Origin: Dietzia sp. B32
GTDB lineage: Bacteria > Actinomycetota > Actinomycetes > Mycobacteriales > Mycobacteriaceae
Reading direction: 5' to 3'
DNA length: 64,000 bases
NCBI RefSeq assembly: GCF_024732245.1
Contig: NZ_CP093845.1
Location: 372,001-436,000, forward strand
The position numbers and the translations under genes were made by a program. Of this stretch, positions 36,046 through 49,580 are shown one piece after another. The stretch's first letter is position 1; every line of letters starts with the position of its first letter. The notes below the pieces were generated by a model. The model worked only from the letters and a program-made list of their open reading frames with translations, made no database searches and was not told the origin of the DNA.

Positions 36046-36870
36046 TCACTGCTGTTCGGTCTGCGCCTGCTGCTGCGGCGACGCGGCCGGCTGGGACTGC
36101 CCCTGGCCGAGCTGGCCGGCGGCGCCGGTGCCGGAGCCGAGCTGGCCGCCCTCGGTCATCGACGCGCGGATCTGCTCCAGACGGCTGTGGCCGGCCATCT
36201 GGGTGGAGGCCTGTTCGACCTCGAGCATCCGACCCTGCACGGAGTTCTGCGCGAGTTCCGCGGAACCCAACGCGTTGGCGTAGCGCCGCTCGATCTTGTC
36301 GCGGACCTGGTCGAGGTTTGGGGTGTTGCCGCCCGAGGAGAGCTCCGACATCGACTGCAGGGAGGCGCTCACCTGCTCCTGCATCTTGGCCTGCTCCAGC
36401 TGGCTGAGCAGCTTGGTGCGCTCGGCCACCCGCTGCTGCAGGACCATCGCGTTCTGCTCGACGGCCTTCTTCGCCTGGGCCGCGGCCTGGAGGGACTGGT
36501 CGTGCAGCCCCTTGAGGTCCTCGACGCTCTGCTCGGCGGTGACGAGCTGCGCGGCGAAGGCCTCCGCTGCGTTCTCGTACTCCGTCGCCTTCACCGAGTC
36601 GCCGTTCTGGCGTGCCTGCTCCGACATCTGGAGGGCCTGGCGGGTGGAGCCCTGCAGCTTCTCGATGTCCGCGAGCTGCCGGTTGAGCTTCATCTCCAGC
36701 TGCCGCTGGTTCCCGATGACCGCGGCGGCCTGCTGCGAGAGCTGCTGGTGCTGGCGCTGCGCATCGGCGATCGCCTGCTGGATCTGGACCTTGGGGTCAG
36801 CATTCTCGTCGATCTTCGAATCGAACAACGCCATGAGGTAGCGCCATGCCTTGGTAAACGGATTGGCCAT
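36046..36870 (-). CDS. pspA: PspA/IM30 family phage-shock protein (35-kDa antigen)
   Basis: PspA/IM30 proteins form oligomers on the inner membrane face and protect it during envelope stress. The 274-residue protein starts [16 protein letters not shown], with an amphipathic membrane-binding helix, then a long alpha-helical coiled coil (about 25-220). It ends in a Gly/Gln/Ser-rich disordered tail (about 230-274). It corresponds to Rv2744c. In M. tuberculosis the operon is clgR-pspA-rv2743c-rv2742c; here clgR lies upstream but rv2743c and rv2742c homologues are absent, replaced by a terminator. An inverted pair TGTTC/GAACA at 36910-36928 lies in the leader. Confidence 0.92.
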   Translation of the reverse strand: MANPFTKAWRYLMALFDSKIDENADPKVQIQQAIADAQRQHQQLSQQAAAVIGNQRQLEMKLNRQLADIEKLQGSTRQALQMSEQARQNGDSVKATEYENAAEAFAAQLVTAEQSVEDLKGLHDQSLQAAAQAKKAVEQNAMVLQQRVAERTKLLSQLEQAKMQEQVSASLQSMSELSSGGNTPNLDQVRDKIERRYANALGSAELAQNSVQGRMLEVEQASTQMAGHSRLEQIRASMTEGGQLGSGTGAAGQLGQGQSQPAASPQQQAQTEQQ

Positions 36871-36966
36871 CGCTGCGTAGTGTCCTTCTGCCGATTCGGA
36901 CGACGGGTCTGTTCAACGGTACCGAACAACGCCGGTGTGGGACCACCGACCGTGATGGGTGCGGGG

Positions 36967-37332
36967 TCAGGCCGCGAGCACGGGCTCCGTGAAAGTGCCC
37001 GGAGGGGACACCTCGAGCGCCGCACGGATGAGGATCTCCCCCAGCGAGACGTCGAGGGCGCCCGAGATGGAGGCGAGGAGTTCGCTGGAGGCCTCCTTGC
37101 GGCCGCGCTCGATCTCCGAGAGGTAACCGGGACTCACACGGGCGGCGTCGGCCACGTCACGCAATGTCCGACCGGACTCCCCCCGCAGACCACGAAGGAC
37201 CGTTCCTAGCGTCTCGCGTAGCAGAGGGGCACCGCCGGTCTGGTCCGGTCTGGGCAGGGTGGTCATCTGGATGTTCGGCATCACGGGGTATAACGCACCA
37301 CCTGCCGGATTCGTTCCCGTCGTCGTCGTCAC
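36967..37332 (-). CDS. clgR: ClgR-type XRE-family transcriptional regulator
   Basis: ClgR activates clp protease, pspA and other stress genes in actinobacteria. The 121-residue protein begins at GTG 37332, overlapping the pncC stop as GTGA and preceded by GGGGGAGA. The helix-turn-helix is [33 protein letters not shown] (shown for location, about 55-88). The C-terminus is P-V-L-A-A, resembling the ssrA tag end LAA, and C. glutamicum ClgR is a ClpCP substrate, so built-in proteolysis is plausible. It lies immediately upstream of pspA, matching Rv2745c-Rv2744c, and downstream of pgsA-pncC. Confidence 0.9.
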   Translation of the reverse strand: MTTTTGTNPAGGALYPVMPNIQMTTLPRPDQTGGAPLLRETLGTVLRGLRGESGRTLRDVADAARVSPGYLSEIERGRKEASSELLASISGALDVSLGEILIRAALEVSPPGTFTEPVLAA

Positions 37333-37853
37333 CGGTCCATCTCCCCCGTCGCTGCGGCGACGACCTGCTCCAATGCCGCCGTGCACGCTGCTCGGCGGAT
37401 CCGGCTGCGGTCACCGTCCACCCTCAGTGGCACCGACCACGGTCCCCGGCCGGGGACGACCAGGCCGAGGAAGACGGTGCCGACCGGCCGGCCCTCCTGA
37501 GGGTCCGGTCCCGCCACTCCGGTCAGGCCCACGCCGACGTCGGCACCGCAGCGCGCGGCAGCGCCCCGGGCCAGCTCGCGAGCGGTCTCCGCCGAGACCG
37601 CCCCGTACTCGTCGAGGATCTCGCGGGAAACCCCGGCGAGGTCGTGTTTGAGCTCGGTGGCGTACACGATGAGCCCACCGCGCAACACCGCGCTGGCGCC
37701 CGGGACGTCTGCGATGGTCGCTGCCAGCAGCCCGGCGGTGAGGGACTCGGCCGTCGCCAGGGTCCAGCCCCGGTCCCGCAGGGCCGTGACGGCGGCCCGG
37801 GCCGCGGGCGGCGGTGCGACGGTCGGAGTAACGGGTCCGTCAGTCACCGGCAC
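37329..37853 (-). CDS. pncC: Nicotinamide-nucleotide amidohydrolase PncC (CinA C-terminal domain)
   Basis: PncC deamidates nicotinamide mononucleotide to nicotinate mononucleotide for NAD recycling. The 174-residue protein is the stand-alone CinA C-terminal domain. It has the [13 protein letters not shown] block with the catalytic serine region, [17 protein letters not shown], and [22 protein letters not shown]. It starts with GTG at 37853 (GTG 37847 is an alternative), overlapping pgsA by 14 nt, and its stop overlaps clgR. The operon order pgsA-pncC-clgR-pspA resembles that of C. glutamicum. Confidence 0.92.
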   Translation of the reverse strand: MPVTDGPVTPTVAPPPAARAAVTALRDRGWTLATAESLTAGLLAATIADVPGASAVLRGGLIVYATELKHDLAGVSREILDEYGAVSAETARELARGAAARCGADVGVGLTGVAGPDPQEGRPVGTVFLGLVVPGRGPWSVPLRVDGDRSRIRRAACTAALEQVVAAATGEMDR

Positions 37854-38427
37854 GGGCGGCCTGACGTGCCTTGACCAGATAGTCGACGCCGGTGACGACC
37901 GTGAGCACCACGGCCGCCCCGACCACGACCCACTCCACGGGCCACACCCAGTGCGGCAGCGGGAGGATGAGCATCCCCATCCCCACCGTCTGGGTGACGG
38001 TCTTGAGCTTGCCGCCCCTACTGGCGGCCACGACGTAATCCACCCCGAACAGCCGCCACAGCGTGATCCCGATTTCTCGGACCAGGATCACCACGGTCAC
38101 CCACCAGAACAGCTCGCCCACCAGGGAGAGCGAGATGAGCGCGGCGGCGATGAGCGCCTTGTCGGCGATCGGATCCGCGATCTTGCCGAAGTCGGTGACC
38201 AACCCCAGTTTGCGGGCCAGGTGACCGTCGACGTAGTCGGTGAACATCGCGACGGCGAACACGACGAACGCCCCAACCCGCCACCACGGCTCCTGGGCGT
38301 CGGCGACGAAGAACAGGACCACGAAGACCGGGACCAGGATGATCCGCAGCACCGTGAGCACGTTCGCGATGTTGAGTACGGGGACCTCGGCGGTGGGTAG
38401 CCCGTCCTCGCGCGTGGAAGCAGTCAC
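37840..38427 (-). CDS. pgsA: CDP-diacylglycerol-glycerol-3-phosphate phosphatidyltransferase-like membrane enzyme
   Basis: CDP-alcohol phosphatidyltransferases transfer a phosphatidyl group from CDP-diacylglycerol to an alcohol; the PgsA type makes phosphatidylglycerol phosphate. The 195-residue protein has the diagnostic motif DG-x2-AR-x8-G-x3-D-x3-D as DGHLARKLGLVTDFGKIADPIAD. Four or so hydrophobic segments are visible (VLTVLRIILVPVFVVLFFVA and others). It starts with GTG. It corresponds to Rv2746c (pgsA3). Substrate is inferred from this counterpart. First gene of the pgsA-pncC-clgR series. Confidence 0.9.
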   Translation of the reverse strand: MTASTREDGLPTAEVPVLNIANVLTVLRIILVPVFVVLFFVADAQEPWWRVGAFVVFAVAMFTDYVDGHLARKLGLVTDFGKIADPIADKALIAAALISLSLVGELFWWVTVVILVREIGITLWRLFGVDYVVAASRGGKLKTVTQTVGMGMLILPLPHWVWPVEWVVVGAAVVLTVVTGVDYLVKARQAARAGD

Positions 38428-38503
38428 CCCCTCACCTTAGCGAGCCGGGCGGTAATACCCTTGGTCGTGAGGCACCCCCGCCATCATCCCCAGGAGGACC
38501 CCG

Positions 38504-38785
38504 ATGCCGATCTTCGCCGTGACCTACCGTTACGAGGCCGCCCAGAGCGAGGAACGCGAGGCCAACAAGCCCGCCCATCGTGAGTGGCTGTCCGCCCGCG
38601 TCGACGACGGCTCGATCCGGTCCGTGGGACCGTTCGTCGACGGGTCCGGGGCGCTGCTGCTGGTGGAGGCCGACGACGACGAGGCGGCGCGATCACTGGT
38701 CAACGACGACCCCCACTGCCTCCGCGGAATGGTCTCCGAGATCGTGGTCCGCGAGTGGATGCCCGTCTTCGGCGCCCTCACCTGA
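38504..38785 (+). CDS. YciI family protein
   Basis: A 93-residue protein with a ferredoxin-like YciI fold: TYRYEAAQSEEREANKPAHREWL at the N-terminus and VGPFVDGSGALLLVEADDDEAARSLVNDDPH in the middle. The HREWL-type histidine and Asp near the N-terminus resemble the YciI pair. A perfect AGGAGG precedes the ATG by 7 nt. It is the only forward gene in this region and probably has its own promoter in the 76-bp gap. The counterpart is Rv2749. Precise function unknown. Confidence 0.88.
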   Translation: MPIFAVTYRYEAAQSEEREANKPAHREWLSARVDDGSIRSVGPFVDGSGALLLVEADDDEAARSLVNDDPHCLRGMVSEIVVREWMPVFGALT

Positions 38786-38832
38786 GCGCGCTCCGTCGGA
38801 CCGGAGGCCCGCCGGAGCCGCCTGACCGCCCG

Positions 38833-41700
38833 CTACCCCACCGGGGTCGCGGCGGGGTCCTGCAGATCGGCCGGGTCGTCGCCCGGCTCCTCCTCCGGCG
38901 GGGCTCCGCCCTTGATCATCCAGAGCACCGAGGCCAACTCCTCCGGCTTCACCAGGACGTCGCGGGCCTTGGACCCCTCGGAGGGTCCGACGATGTCGCG
39001 CGACTCCATGAGGTCCATGAGCCGGCCGGCCTTGGCGAATCCGACCCGTAGCTTGCGTTGGAGCATGGACGTCGAGCCGAACTGGCTGGAGACCACCAAC
39101 TCCACGGCGGCGAGCAGATCGTCGAGGTCGTCCCCGATGTCGGCGTCGATGTCCTTCTTGCCGTCCTCCTTCGCCGCGGTGATGGACTCGTCGTACTCGG
39201 GCTCGGCCTGGTTCTTGGCGTAGTCGACGACCTCGTGGATCTCCTCGTCGGTGATGAACGCGCCCTGCATACGGACGGGACGCGACGCGCCCATCGGGAT
39301 GAAGAGCCCGTCGCCCATGCCGATGAGCTTCTCGGCCCCGGCCTGGTCGAGGATGACCCGCGAGTCGGTGAGTGAGGACGTGGCGAACGCCAGCCTGGAC
39401 GGGACGTTGGTCTTGATGAGACCGGTCACCACGTCCACGGACGGACGCTGCGTGGCCAGGACGAGGTGGATTCCCGCCGCGCGCGCCTTCTGGGTGATGC
39501 GGACGATCGCGTCCTCGATGTCGCGGGGCGCGGTCATCATGAGGTCCGCCAGCTCGTCGACGACCGCGACGATGTACGGATACGGCCGGTAGACGCGTTC
39601 GCTACCGGGCGGGGTGGTGATGGCGCCCGACTTCACACGCTCGTTGAAATCGGTGATGTGACGCACGCGGGTGGACTTCATGTCCTGGTAGCGCTGCTCC
39701 ATCTCCTCCACCAGCCACGCCAGCGCCGCGGCCGCCTTCTTGGGCTGGGTGATGATCGGCGTGATGAGGTGCGGGATGCCCTCGTACGGCGTCAGTTCGA
39801 CCATCTTCGGGTCGATGAGGATGAGACGGACCTCGTCCGGGGTGGCGCGTGTCAGGAGCGACACCAGCATCGAGTTGACGAAGCTCGACTTGCCGGAACC
39901 GGTCGACCCCGCCACCAGGAGGTGCGGCATCTTGGCGAGGTCGGCCGTGACGAAGTCCCCCTCGATGTCCTTGCCCAGGCCGATGAGCATCGGGTTGTGC
40001 TTGCCCGCGGTCTTGGGATCGGTCAGGACGTCCGCCAGGCGGACCAGCTCGCGATCGAGGTTGGGCACCTCGATGCCCACCGCGGACTTTCCGGGGATCG
40101 GCGCGAGCAGACGGACGTTGTCCGTGGCGACCGCGTAGGCGATATTGCGGTGGAGTGCCGTGATCTTCTCGACCTTGACGCCGGGGCCCAGTTCGACCTC
40201 GTAGCGGGTGACGGTCGGGCCGCGGGTGAAGCCGGTGACAGCCGCGTCGATCTTGAACTGCTCGAGGACGCCCTGGATGGCCTCGATCATCTGGTCGTTG
40301 GACTCGCTGCGGGCCTTGGGCGGATCGCCGGCGGTCAACAGGCTCACGGGCGGCAGCGCGTAGTCCACGCCGCTGAGGAGCTGGGTCTGGGAGTCGAGGC
40401 GTTCGGCACCGCTGTCGGCCGCGGTGTGCGACGACGGGGTGTTGGTCTGCGGGACCGCGGAGGTGTCCACGACGGGGGTCTCGGCCGCTCTCGCGGGCGC
40501 GGCGGCCCGCGGGGACGGGGTGGACCGTGTGGACGGGGTGGTGGCCGGGGCAGCGTCCTCCGTCCCCGCCTCGTCGTCCACCGGGAGGACCTCGGTCCTG
40601 CGCGGGGCGCGCCTCGGGCGTGCCGGGGCCGCCGCGGTGGCGCGCTGCGCGGTGTCGGCGTCCTCGGGGTCCGGCCCTGGCTCGGCGGGGGTTCGGGCCG
40701 CGCGGGGCATCTCCACCGTCTCACCGGCGGTGGGGGTGTCGGACCACGCGGCGACCCGGCGACGCGAACCGCGACGCGCCGCGGATCGCTCGGGTTCCGT
40801 CGCCCTGTTGGTCTCGGCGATCGGGTAGGCCGTGGTCGCCTCGTCGTCCCAGTCCTCGTCGGAATCGACGTAGTCGTGGTCGACGATGTCGCCGTTGCCG
40901 TCCCACCCGAAGAACCCACGGACGATGCCGGGGATCTCGCGCGCGGGACGCCCCACCATCACCAGGATCCCGAACGCGATGAGGAGCACGAGAAGCGGCA
41001 CCGCGACGAAGACGGACAGCCCGGCCTCGAGCGTGCCCCCGACGATCCGGCCGAGCACACCGGCACCGGAACGCACGCCCTCGGGACCCGTCGGCGACCC
41101 GGATCCCAGGTGCCACAGTCCGAGCACACCGAGGGCCGTGACGGTGGTGCCGACCAGCCATCGCGAATGCACGTCGGGACGGGGTTCGCGGGCCATGACC
41201 AGCACTCCCCACCCGCCCAGCAGCAGTGGTAGCAGAGCGCCGGGGGTCCCCACGATCGTCCGGATGCCGGAGTCGATCCACTGGCCGACCGGGCCGGCCG
41301 CACCGAACCACACCGCGCCGGCGAACACGATCGCCACGCCGATGAGGATCAGCCCGAGACCGTCCCGGCGATGCGGCGGGACCACCTTGTCGTCGTCGTC
41401 GGATCCGCCACCGAGGCCACGGACGCCGTGGCCCACCCCCTTGGCGACCGCCGACCAGCTGCCGCGCAGACCGCGGCCCACGGCGCTGAACGCGCCCGAG
41501 GTGCGTTCCGGCGCCGGAGCGGCGGCTCGGGAACTGCCCCGGGTCCCCTTCTTGGGGGTCGAGACGACTGCACCGCGACGGGAACCGCCACCCCGCGCCG
41601 AGGCCGGGGTGGACTTGGTCGATCGCTGCGCTCCCGAGGTCGAAGCCGGACGTCGGCCGCCGGGGGCACGGGTGGAGCGCGTGCTCGAGGTGGATGCCAT
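38833..41700 (-). CDS. ftsK: DNA translocase FtsK/SpoIIIE
   Basis: FtsK pumps the terminus region of the chromosome through the division septum and activates dimer resolution. The 955-residue protein has a basic, low-complexity N-terminus, four or so membrane helices at about 95-250, a variable Pro/Ala/Thr-rich linker (about 270-440), and a motor domain with Walker [11 protein letters not shown] and the Walker B region VRLILIDPK. The gamma domain at the C-terminus ([29 protein letters not shown]) reads KOPS sites. ATG 41700 is chosen; the upstream frame is Arg/Ser noise. GTG 41709 is possible. The acidic tail is family-typical. Confidence 0.96.
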   Translation of the reverse strand: MASTSSTRSTRAPGGRRPASTSGAQRSTKSTPASARGGGSRRGAVVSTPKKGTRGSSRAAAPAPERTSGAFSAVGRGLRGSWSAVAKGVGHGVRGLGGGSDDDDKVVPPHRRDGLGLILIGVAIVFAGAVWFGAAGPVGQWIDSGIRTIVGTPGALLPLLLGGWGVLVMAREPRPDVHSRWLVGTTVTALGVLGLWHLGSGSPTGPEGVRSGAGVLGRIVGGTLEAGLSVFVAVPLLVLLIAFGILVMVGRPAREIPGIVRGFFGWDGNGDIVDHDYVDSDEDWDDEATTAYPIAETNRATEPERSAARRGSRRRVAAWSDTPTAGETVEMPRAARTPAEPGPDPEDADTAQRATAAAPARPRRAPRRTEVLPVDDEAGTEDAAPATTPSTRSTPSPRAAAPARAAETPVVDTSAVPQTNTPSSHTAADSGAERLDSQTQLLSGVDYALPPVSLLTAGDPPKARSESNDQMIEAIQGVLEQFKIDAAVTGFTRGPTVTRYEVELGPGVKVEKITALHRNIAYAVATDNVRLLAPIPGKSAVGIEVPNLDRELVRLADVLTDPKTAGKHNPMLIGLGKDIEGDFVTADLAKMPHLLVAGSTGSGKSSFVNSMLVSLLTRATPDEVRLILIDPKMVELTPYEGIPHLITPIITQPKKAAAALAWLVEEMEQRYQDMKSTRVRHITDFNERVKSGAITTPPGSERVYRPYPYIVAVVDELADLMMTAPRDIEDAIVRITQKARAAGIHLVLATQRPSVDVVTGLIKTNVPSRLAFATSSLTDSRVILDQAGAEKLIGMGDGLFIPMGASRPVRMQGAFITDEEIHEVVDYAKNQAEPEYDESITAAKEDGKKDIDADIGDDLDDLLAAVELVVSSQFGSTSMLQRKLRVGFAKAGRLMDLMESRDIVGPSEGSKARDVLVKPEELASVLWMIKGGAPPEEEPGDDPADLQDPAATPVG

Positions 41701-41761
41701 GGTCGTCACTCTATCGTCTCGTGCACCACTGGTAACAGCAGCCACACGGGGTCGGGGTGGT

Positions 41762-42418
41762 TCAGATGCCGCGCGGGACCGCCTCGAGGGCATCGATCCC
41801 CCGCTGCGCCCCCGAGATGTCCATCTCGACCTCGTCACGACCGAACGTCCACAGCAGGAACTCGACAGGATCCGCGGTGATGCTGACGAGCGGGGCGAGA
41901 GCCGCGCCCGTGGAGACCGACGCCATGCGGGTCGATCCGGGCTGGGGCGGAGTGCGCAGATCGACGCGGGCGTTCACCTTGCGGAGGAAGGTCTTGGCCA
42001 CCGTGGTGGCCAGCGACCAGATCCGCTCGAGGTCCTCCACGTCGAACTCGCGACGTGTCCACTCCCCGCTCCCCCGACGCACATCCTCGTGGTGGACGAG
42101 GTATTCGGCGAGGTTCGCGACACGATCCGCGTACCGCAGCGGCGAATACCAGGGCGCCCCGCCGGCGATCGCATCGAGCAGGTCGTCCCACGAGCGCTCT
42201 GCCTCACGCAGTCTCAGCTGCTCCAACCGATCCGCGAGCGCGGGGACGACCACCCCCGCCGCCGCGTCCGGTCGGAACTCACGGACGACGAGGTGCGCCG
42301 CCAGGTCCCTGGTCGTCCAGCCCTCGCACAGCGTCGGGGCGTCAGGGCCCGAGGCGCGCATGCTCTCCACGAGCGCGCGGCGCTCACGCTGGGCGAGGGT
42401 CGGACGACCGGGACTCAT
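41762..42418 (-). CDS. TIGR03085 family metal-binding protein (DinB-like, mycothiol-dependent maleylpyruvate isomerase fold)
   Basis: The 218-residue protein has the N-terminal helical fold of the mycothiol-dependent isomerase group. [13 protein letters not shown] and [21 protein letters not shown] lie near the N-terminus, and [14 protein letters not shown] supplies further histidine/glutamate candidates for a metal site. It ends with [13 protein letters not shown]. Function is unknown; the family is found near RNase J and FtsK in actinobacteria. ATG 42418 was chosen over a longer frame that would overlap RNase J. A 5-bp gap separates it from the rnj stop, so it probably belongs to that transcript. 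Confidence 0.83.
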   Translation of the reverse strand: MSPGRPTLAQRERRALVESMRASGPDAPTLCEGWTTRDLAAHLVVREFRPDAAAGVVVPALADRLEQLRLREAERSWDDLLDAIAGGAPWYSPLRYADRVANLAEYLVHHEDVRRGSGEWTRREFDVEDLERIWSLATTVAKTFLRKVNARVDLRTPPQPGSTRMASVSTGAALAPLVSITADPVEFLLWTFGRDEVEMDISGAQRGIDALEAVPRGI

Positions 42419-42423
42419 CGAGC

Positions 42424-46407
<3,984 letters not shown>

Positions 46408-46441
46408 CGTGGAACTCCTCTTGGGTGTCGTGCCCGGCGGT

Positions 46442-46894
46442 TCAGCCGAGCAGGTGTGCGGCGACGGTGGCCGCGGCCTCGGCGGCGGTGTCGAGGTCCT
46501 CGCGACCGGGTTCGCCGGTCAACTGGACCGCGGGGGCGACGGCCTGAAGTCCCCATCCGGTCGCGATCCTCTCGACCGAGTTGACCGCCCCGGCGGTGTC
46601 GTTGTCCCCGTGTACGCACAAGGCGTACGGCCGACCCGACACCGCTCCCTCGCAGGTGTAGTAGGTGCGGTCGAAGAAGTGCTTCAGCGCACCGGACATG
46701 TAACCGAAGTTGGCGGGGGTGAGCAGGACGTAACCGTCCGCGCGCAGTACGTGGTCGTCGGTGGTGGCCAACGCCGGGACGGACTCGACCTCGATCTCCT
46801 CGAGCTCGGGATGCGCGAGACCGGTGACGAGCGACTCCAGGATCCTCCGCAGGCGCGGGGACGGGGCGTGGTGCACCACCAGTACCGAGCTCAT
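46442..46894 (-). CDS. Flavodoxin-like NAD(P)H-dependent oxidoreductase
   Basis: A 150-residue protein with the flavodoxin-like fold: [23 protein letters not shown] at the N-terminus with a phosphate-binding loop variant, then [27 protein letters not shown] and a C-terminal helical end. The PANFGYMSG segment is a typical flavin-contact loop in the NADPH-dependent FMN reductase group. Catalytic partner unknown. ATG 46894 overlaps the upstream gene's stop (ATGA). The order with a two-helix protein and dapB matches Rv2771c-Rv2773c, so they form one operon. A broader frame to 47206 is arginine-rich and rejected. Confidence 0.8.
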   Translation of the reverse strand: MSSVLVVHHAPSPRLRRILESLVTGLAHPELEEIEVESVPALATTDDHVLRADGYVLLTPANFGYMSGALKHFFDRTYYTCEGAVSGRPYALCVHGDNDTAGAVNSVERIATGWGLQAVAPAVQLTGEPGREDLDTAAEAAATVAAHLLG

Positions 46895-47370
46895 CGCCGA
46901 CTCTCCCCCGAGGCGAGTTCGGCGTCCCGTAGCCCGATGGCGACCTTCATGGCCTCCCGTGCCCGGGTGCGGTCGCCGGCATGGTCGTAGGCCCGCGCCA
47001 ACCGGTAGTTGGTCCGCCAGTCGTCGGGGGCCGCCCGGTACTCGGCGCTGATCCGGTCGAACAGACCGTCCGCCGCATCGTGTCGGAGTCGGCCGGAAGG
47101 CCGCTGCTCCATCCCGGTGAGATCCACCTCGATGCCCTCCGCGGCGGCGGCGGCCGAGATCTTCTGGAGTTCCACGCCGTTGCGGACGATCGCCCAGGTG
47201 GCCCACGCGCCGACAGCGGTGAGCAGGATGATCCCCACACCGAGACCTCGCAACGCCAGGTGATCGGAGGCCCTGATCATGGACCAGCCGAGGTAGAGCA
47301 GGTAGCCGAAGGCCACCACGAGACCCAGCGCCGTGAGGGCCATGACCAGGGGCTTGACGATTCGATCCAC
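46891..47370 (-). CDS. Two-helix membrane protein with a TPR-like tail (Rv2772c-like)
   Basis: The 159-residue protein starts with GTG. It has two hydrophobic segments at about 8-28 (VMALTALGLVVAFGYLLYLG) and 41-62 (LGVGIILLTAVGAWATWAIV). Its cytoplasmic-side tail includes GLFDRISAEYRAAPDDWRTNYRLARAYDHAGDRTRAREAM, which resembles one TPR-like helical repeat. It starts 10 nt after dapB and overlaps the flavodoxin-like gene. The role is unknown. The counterpart by position is Rv2772c, annotated as a transmembrane protein. Confidence 0.8.
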   Translation of the reverse strand: MDRIVKPLVMALTALGLVVAFGYLLYLGWSMIRASDHLALRGLGVGIILLTAVGAWATWAIVRNGVELQKISAAAAAEGIEVDLTGMEQRPSGRLRHDAADGLFDRISAEYRAAPDDWRTNYRLARAYDHAGDRTRAREAMKVAIGLRDAELASGESRR

Positions 47371-47380
47371 CGCAGGCGTC

Positions 47381-48166
<786 letters not shown>

Positions 48167-49483
48167 CTATCCGCCCACGCGCCCCAACAGCCCAGCCGCG
48201 CCGCCGCCCGGCATGCCGGGACCGACCGCGGCCAGGCACCACGGCGCGGACTCGCCGGTCCAGTAGGCGGCGACCTCGTCGGGGGTGACACGCAGGAGCC
48301 TGGCGACGGACTCCTCCACGGGGATCACCGTGTCCCTGTCCAACAGGTGCCGACCGATCCGGGTCATCCTGGACATCGGGTCGTCCAGACCGAGCCTGAT
48401 GGAACCCGTGAGGTGGCCGATCGCGCGGTCGACCTCGTCGACGGCGGGTGGCGCGGTCAGCATCCCGGACACCACGTCGCCGACCTCGTCGCACAGCGCG
48501 CCGACCCGGTCCACCGGGGACCCGGCCACCACCGTGATCAGACCGGTGGATCGGAACTGGTCCATGCCGGCGTAGACCGTGTACGCCAGCCCCAGCTCCT
48601 CGCGGATGCGTTGGAACAGCCGCGAACTCAGTCCACCCCCGAGGACCGCGGTGCCGACCTGGGCGGCAGCCCGGTCCCGGTGATCCCGGGCGGGGGTCCG
48701 GCGGGCGAGGGCGATCAACGCCTGCTCGGAGTCACTGTCCTCGCCGGCGAGGACGGCCGTCTCCGACCACCCCGCGTCCCGCTCGGGGGCGACGCCGCCG
48801 CGGTCGGTCCGCTCGGAACCGCGCTGCCCGGCACCGTGCCGGGAGACCACCTCGGCCAGCGGACCGTCGGCGATCCGGCGGACCAGGGCGTCGTGATCGA
48901 TCCGCCCGGCCGCGGCGACCACGACGTCGGAGGCGCCGAGCATACGGCGGTGGAACGCCCGGAGTGTCTCGGCGTCCAGAGCCTCGACCGAGTCCTCGGT
49001 GCCGATGATCGGCCGGGCGAGTGGGTCTCGCCCGAGGACGGCGGTGGCGACCAGTTCGCAGGCCAGGTCCTCGGGGTCATCCGCCCGCCCGGCCAGCTCG
49101 TCGAGTACGACGTCCCGCTCGATCTCCACGTCGTCCGGGTCGCAGGAGCCGTTGGCGACGACGTCCACGAGCACGTCCACCGCTGTGTCCAGCCCCTCGG
49201 CGGGAACGTGGACGTGGTAGCAGGTGTGTTCGCGCCCTGTGTAGGCGTTGAGGTCCCCGCCCAGCAGATCGATCCGTTCGGAGAGTTCGCGACCCGTGGC
49301 ACCGGTGGTCCGTTTGAACAGGACGTGCTCGAGGAAGTGTGCGGCCCCGTGCTCGCCGGGACCCTCGTCCGCCGAGCCGGACCCTATCCAGATGCCGACC
49401 GCCGCGGTGTGGCACCAGGGCAGGTCCTCCGTCACCACGCGCACGCCGGGGATCGTGCGGTCCACGCGGATCGTCGGGTTCAC
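48167..49483 (-). CDS. pepR: M16 family zinc metallopeptidase (PepR-like)
   Basis: The inverzincin motif HxxEH is present as HFLEH in GAAHFLEHVLF, and the distal Glu region is in NGSCDPDDVEIERDVVLDEL. The 438-residue protein is a single-chain M16B peptidase related to mitochondrial processing peptidase. No signal peptide is seen. GTG 49483, preceded by AAGGGAAGGG, is chosen; the frame upstream runs through the pnp terminator. It follows pnp on the same strand after a strong terminator, as Rv2782c follows Rv2783c. Function is processing of unknown substrates. Confidence 0.92.
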   Translation of the reverse strand: MNPTIRVDRTIPGVRVVTEDLPWCHTAAVGIWIGSGSADEGPGEHGAAHFLEHVLFKRTTGATGRELSERIDLLGGDLNAYTGREHTCYHVHVPAEGLDTAVDVLVDVVANGSCDPDDVEIERDVVLDELAGRADDPEDLACELVATAVLGRDPLARPIIGTEDSVEALDAETLRAFHRRMLGASDVVVAAAGRIDHDALVRRIADGPLAEVVSRHGAGQRGSERTDRGGVAPERDAGWSETAVLAGEDSDSEQALIALARRTPARDHRDRAAAQVGTAVLGGGLSSRLFQRIREELGLAYTVYAGMDQFRSTGLITVVAGSPVDRVGALCDEVGDVVSGMLTAPPAVDEVDRAIGHLTGSIRLGLDDPMSRMTRIGRHLLDRDTVIPVEESVARLLRVTPDEVAAYWTGESAPWCLAAVGPGMPGGGAAGLLGRVGG

Positions 49484-49505
49484 GGCCCTTCCCTTCTGTC
49501 GACGA

Positions 49506-49543
49506 ACGAGGCACGCACCCCGCGCGCGGGGTGCGTGCCTCGT
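49506..49543. terminator. Terminator between pnp and pepR
   Basis: A perfect 38-bp palindrome (19 bp per arm, 49506-49524 and 49525-49543) lies between the pnp stop at 49581 and the pepR start at 49483, both on the reverse strand. It probably ends or attenuates the pnp transcript before pepR. Confidence 0.82.
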
Positions 49544-49580
49544 CGGGTGCCGGCGCCGCTGTCGGCGGGCCGGCGGGGTA

